14,413 bases of DNA from CAZRNB01 sp964601355. GTDB taxonomy: Bacteria; Planctomycetota; Phycisphaerae; Sedimentisphaerales; Anaerobacaceae. The notes beneath the pieces were generated by a model, which saw only the letters and a list, made by a program, of their open reading frames with translations, ran no database searches and had not been told where the DNA came from. The stretch is taken from contig CAZRNB010000079.1 in NCBI GenBank assembly GCA_964601355.1, forward strand, positions 1 to 14,413, read 5' to 3'. A program made the translations under genes and the position numbers. The number at the start of each line of letters is the position of its first letter. Within the stretch, counting starts at the first letter, position 1. Shown here one piece after another: positions 12,646 through 14,413 of this stretch.

Positions 12646-12731
12646 CCCTTTGCCAACACGGGTGATTGATCGTGACGTATGGCAATAGTTTCGAGCGATT
12701 TACAGATCGTGATCGTGGGATATGAGCTTTA

Positions 12732-12759
12732 TTGAAAAATGTCCTGGTTAGTGTATAAC
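12732..12759 (+). promoter_or_regulatory. Promoter candidate for the CE2 esterase gene
   Basis: TTGAAA at 12732-12737 and TATAAC at 12754-12759 are 16 nt apart, each 5 of 6 to consensus. The start near 12766 leaves a leader of about 18 nt before the ATG at 12784, and rules out the upstream ATG at 12739. Confidence 0.5.
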
Positions 12760-12783
12760 AGGGAAATAAAGAAAGTGAACGTT

Positions 12784-13902
12784 ATGAAAAAACCTAAGTT
12801 GATAATTATCCTGCTTGCGACATTCGCATTCTTTTTTAACGATCAACAAGCACTGCTCTCTCAGCCATCTCTCCACACGCCGGACAATCAACCTATTCAA
12901 TACACCGGCCGGATTGATTTTTCAAATCCCCAAAAACCACGGCTAAGCAGCGCAGGCGCTTACTTCCAGGTAAAATTCAGGGGAAATACCTGTAGTATTT
13001 TATTAGAGGATCAGACCTTAAATAATAACCACAATTATATTTCCATTGCGATTGACGGAAAATATCAGGAAAGAATCAAACTCATTAAAAATAAGACAGA
13101 ATACCTGATAGCGAAAAATCTGGAAGACGCCGTTCACACCCTTATCGTATGCAAAGCTACGGAGGCACAGATTGGTTATGTTGATTTTTTAGGATTGTTT
13201 TGTAACGAAATTCTGCCTCCTGAAAAAAGGAGGGAACGAAAAATTGAGTTTATTGGTGATTCGATGACCTGCGGTATGGGATTAGACCTATCGGAAATCC
13301 CCTGCAATGCCGCACAGTGGTATGACCAGCATAACGCCTATCTTGCTTACGGCAGGCTTGTCGCTGATAAATTGAATGCCGACTGGCTTTTCAGCTCCGT
13401 ATCTGGAATTGGCATAATCCGAAACTGGAATAGTCCCGGCCCGACCATGCCGGAAGTTTATGAGCATATTTATCTCGATACAAATTCCCCTGTCTGGGAT
13501 GCTAATGCTTATGCTCCTGATTTGGTTTCTATCTGTCTTGGCACGAATGACTTCTCAGAAGGCGACGGCACCTATAAAAGGCCTGAACTGGATTCAGCCA
13601 AATTTATAAATGATTACATGCGGTTCGTAAAACGTATCCGAGCTCGATATCCTCATGCACAAATATGCTGCCTGACGAGTCCGATGTTCTCAGGAGAGAA
13701 AAGTGCCCGTTTGACGGAGTATTTATCTGCTGTAATAAAACATCTAAAAGAAGTGGAGAAAGATGATAAGGTTTTTATATTTAAATTCTCTCATTCTTAC
13801 ACAAATGGATGCACAGACCATCCTGATAAGCAGGAGCACGAAAAGATAGCAGAAGAGCTTCTGCCATTTTTCAAAAATGTTATGCTGAATTGGGAGAATT
13901 AG
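12784..13902 (+). CDS. Secreted SGNH/GDSL acetyl esterase, carbohydrate esterase family 2 type
   Basis: A 372-residue exported enzyme. Residues 1 to about 26 are a signal peptide (MKKPKLIIILLATFAFFF). Residues about 30-140 form a beta-sandwich like the N-terminal domain of CE2 esterases (YFQVKFRGNTCSILLED). The SGNH domain follows: nucleophile Ser160 in FIGDSMTCG, GTND at 253-256, and DHP with His346 near the end. CE2 enzymes remove acetyl groups, notably at O-6 of mannose or glucose in glucomannan, which fits the adjacent GH26. ATG 12784 is chosen for the signal peptide and promoter position; the ribosome site is weak (AAAGAAAG). The last residues, FFKNVMLNWEN, nearly match the GH5 C-terminus, also at the DNA level. 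Confidence 0.88.
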   Translation: MKKPKLIIILLATFAFFFNDQQALLSQPSLHTPDNQPIQYTGRIDFSNPQKPRLSSAGAYFQVKFRGNTCSILLEDQTLNNNHNYISIAIDGKYQERIKLIKNKTEYLIAKNLEDAVHTLIVCKATEAQIGYVDFLGLFCNEILPPEKRRERKIEFIGDSMTCGMGLDLSEIPCNAAQWYDQHNAYLAYGRLVADKLNADWLFSSVSGIGIIRNWNSPGPTMPEVYEHIYLDTNSPVWDANAYAPDLVSICLGTNDFSEGDGTYKRPELDSAKFINDYMRFVKRIRARYPHAQICCLTSPMFSGEKSARLTEYLSAVIKHLKEVEKDDKVFIFKFSHSYTNGCTDHPDKQEHEKIAEELLPFFKNVMLNWEN

Positions 13903-13937
13903 CCAGTGACCTTTAATTCAATTTTGCTTCAAATTAG

Positions 13938-13966
13938 TTGACTTTTCCGCTTATGTTATTTATTCT
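13938..13966 (+). promoter_or_regulatory. Candidate promoter upstream of the last ORF
   Basis: TTGACT at 13938-13943 and TATTCT at 13961-13966 are separated by 17 nt. The leader would be about 130 nt and would contain the inverted repeats at 14034-14070. Confidence 0.35.
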
Positions 13967-14033
13967 TCAGTGTCGATGAATCACAGGAAGCTCTTGAATT
14001 CGAAAGGTATGAGATTTAGGATAATAAAGGCTA

Positions 14034-14070
14034 CTTGTATGATACACAAGATTATACAAACTGTATAATC
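14034..14070. promoter_or_regulatory. Two adjacent dyads, possible operator
   Basis: GATTATAC, AAACT, GTATAATC (14050-14070) is a perfect 8-bp inverted repeat. It contains TATAAT on both strands. Immediately before it, CTTGTAT and ATACACAAG (14034-14050) form a second, slightly imperfect dyad. The pair lies 35 nt before the last ORF and could be a regulator site or a structured leader. Confidence 0.5.
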
Positions 14071-14104
14071 AATAGTTAGCTGGTATCACATCTTAAAAAG
14101 TGAT

Positions 14105-14395
14105 ATGCAAGATACCCAAATTTTAACAATTGCAACAGAGTCGACAATAAGGGCAAAAAAAGAGTTATCTAGTTTTGCCGATCATTACTTTACTTCCATC
14201 CATGATATTTTTCAAAAAACTGCAAAACAGAATAAGCACGAAGATCTTGTTTTGGGTTTAGGAATCTCTTTTGTCCTTATCTCATTCGCTGCAATTGTTA
14301 TTTTCATAAAGTACAAACTGAACATAAGAGTCGATTCGAATTATTTCCTCATAGTGATGTTTATAATACTCCCCAGAAACTGGGCGCATAGTTAA
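14105..14395 (+). CDS. Small membrane protein of unknown function, possibly truncated
   Basis: A 96-residue frame. The N-terminal 50 residues are hydrophilic and probably helical (STIRAKKELSSFADHYF, then IFQKTAKQNKHEDL). A clear transmembrane helix follows at about 49-69 (LGLGISFVLISFAAIVIFI). A second hydrophobic stretch (YFLIVMFIIL) begins at 80 but breaks off after ten residues into PRNWAHS and a stop. This looks as though a longer protein was cut within its second helix, where the DNA reads CCCAGAAACTGGG. The ribosome site is weak (AAAAAG). I do not recognise the family. Confidence 0.45.
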   Translation: MQDTQILTIATESTIRAKKELSSFADHYFTSIHDIFQKTAKQNKHEDLVLGLGISFVLISFAAIVIFIKYKLNIRVDSNYFLIVMFIILPRNWAHS

Positions 14396-14413
14396 GGTGG
14401 ATTTGTCGCCTGA

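Noticed and set aside
1..14413. tRNA or rRNA genes
   Set aside because: I saw no cloverleaf with a GGTTCRANNCC arm and no rRNA-like stretch.

Overview
The window looks like a chromosomal segment of a Gram-negative, polysaccharide-degrading bacterium. I lean towards Planctomycetota (Phycisphaerae-like), from the combination of secreted carbohydrate enzymes, a DUF434 protein, a PF09720-type toxin-antitoxin pair and long repeat-filled intergenic regions. That placement is inference; there is no rRNA or other phylogenetic marker here.

Layout. Positions 1-406 hold a repeat fragment, a possible gene remnant and the accB promoter region. Then come accB-accC (acetyl-CoA carboxylase BCCP and biotin carboxylase), an 885-bp non-coding stretch packed with short repeats, a HAD phosphatase, and a secreted CE1-like esterase with its own consensus promoter. 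After another repeat-bearing gap there is a toxin-antitoxin pair preceded by a candidate leaderless small ORF and a hairpin. A DUF434 gene (minus strand) and an RNase Z-like metallo-hydrolase gene are divergent. From about 7.9 kb the content turns accessory: a secreted GH5 enzyme, a different repeat plus a gene remnant, a membrane-anchored receiver-domain protein, a cytoplasmic trypsin-like protease, a secreted GH26 mannanase, a secreted CE2-type acetyl esterase, and a short membrane protein that may be truncated near the window end.

How genes work together. GH26, the CE2-like esterase and probably GH5 form a plausible acetylated-mannan/glucomannan degradation group. GH26 and the CE2 gene each have their own TTGAAA-N16 promoter candidate. 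The receiver-domain/protease pair sits inside this group but has no obvious link to it; it resembles a signalling or conflict module.

Main unexplained signal. Short tracts with an exact 7-nt period (for example four perfect CGAGATA copies) run directly into the ATG of four genes: accC, the HAD gene, DUF434 and the RNase Z-like gene. None of the four has a Shine-Dalgarno sequence, whereas accB, the esterase, GH5, GH26 and the receiver gene have one. For DUF434 and the RNase Z-like gene, a promoter candidate lies just upstream, so the tract would make up nearly the whole 5' UTR. Further 7-nt tracts lie in other intergenic spaces between 2.3 and 5.4 kb; I see none after 7.1 kb.
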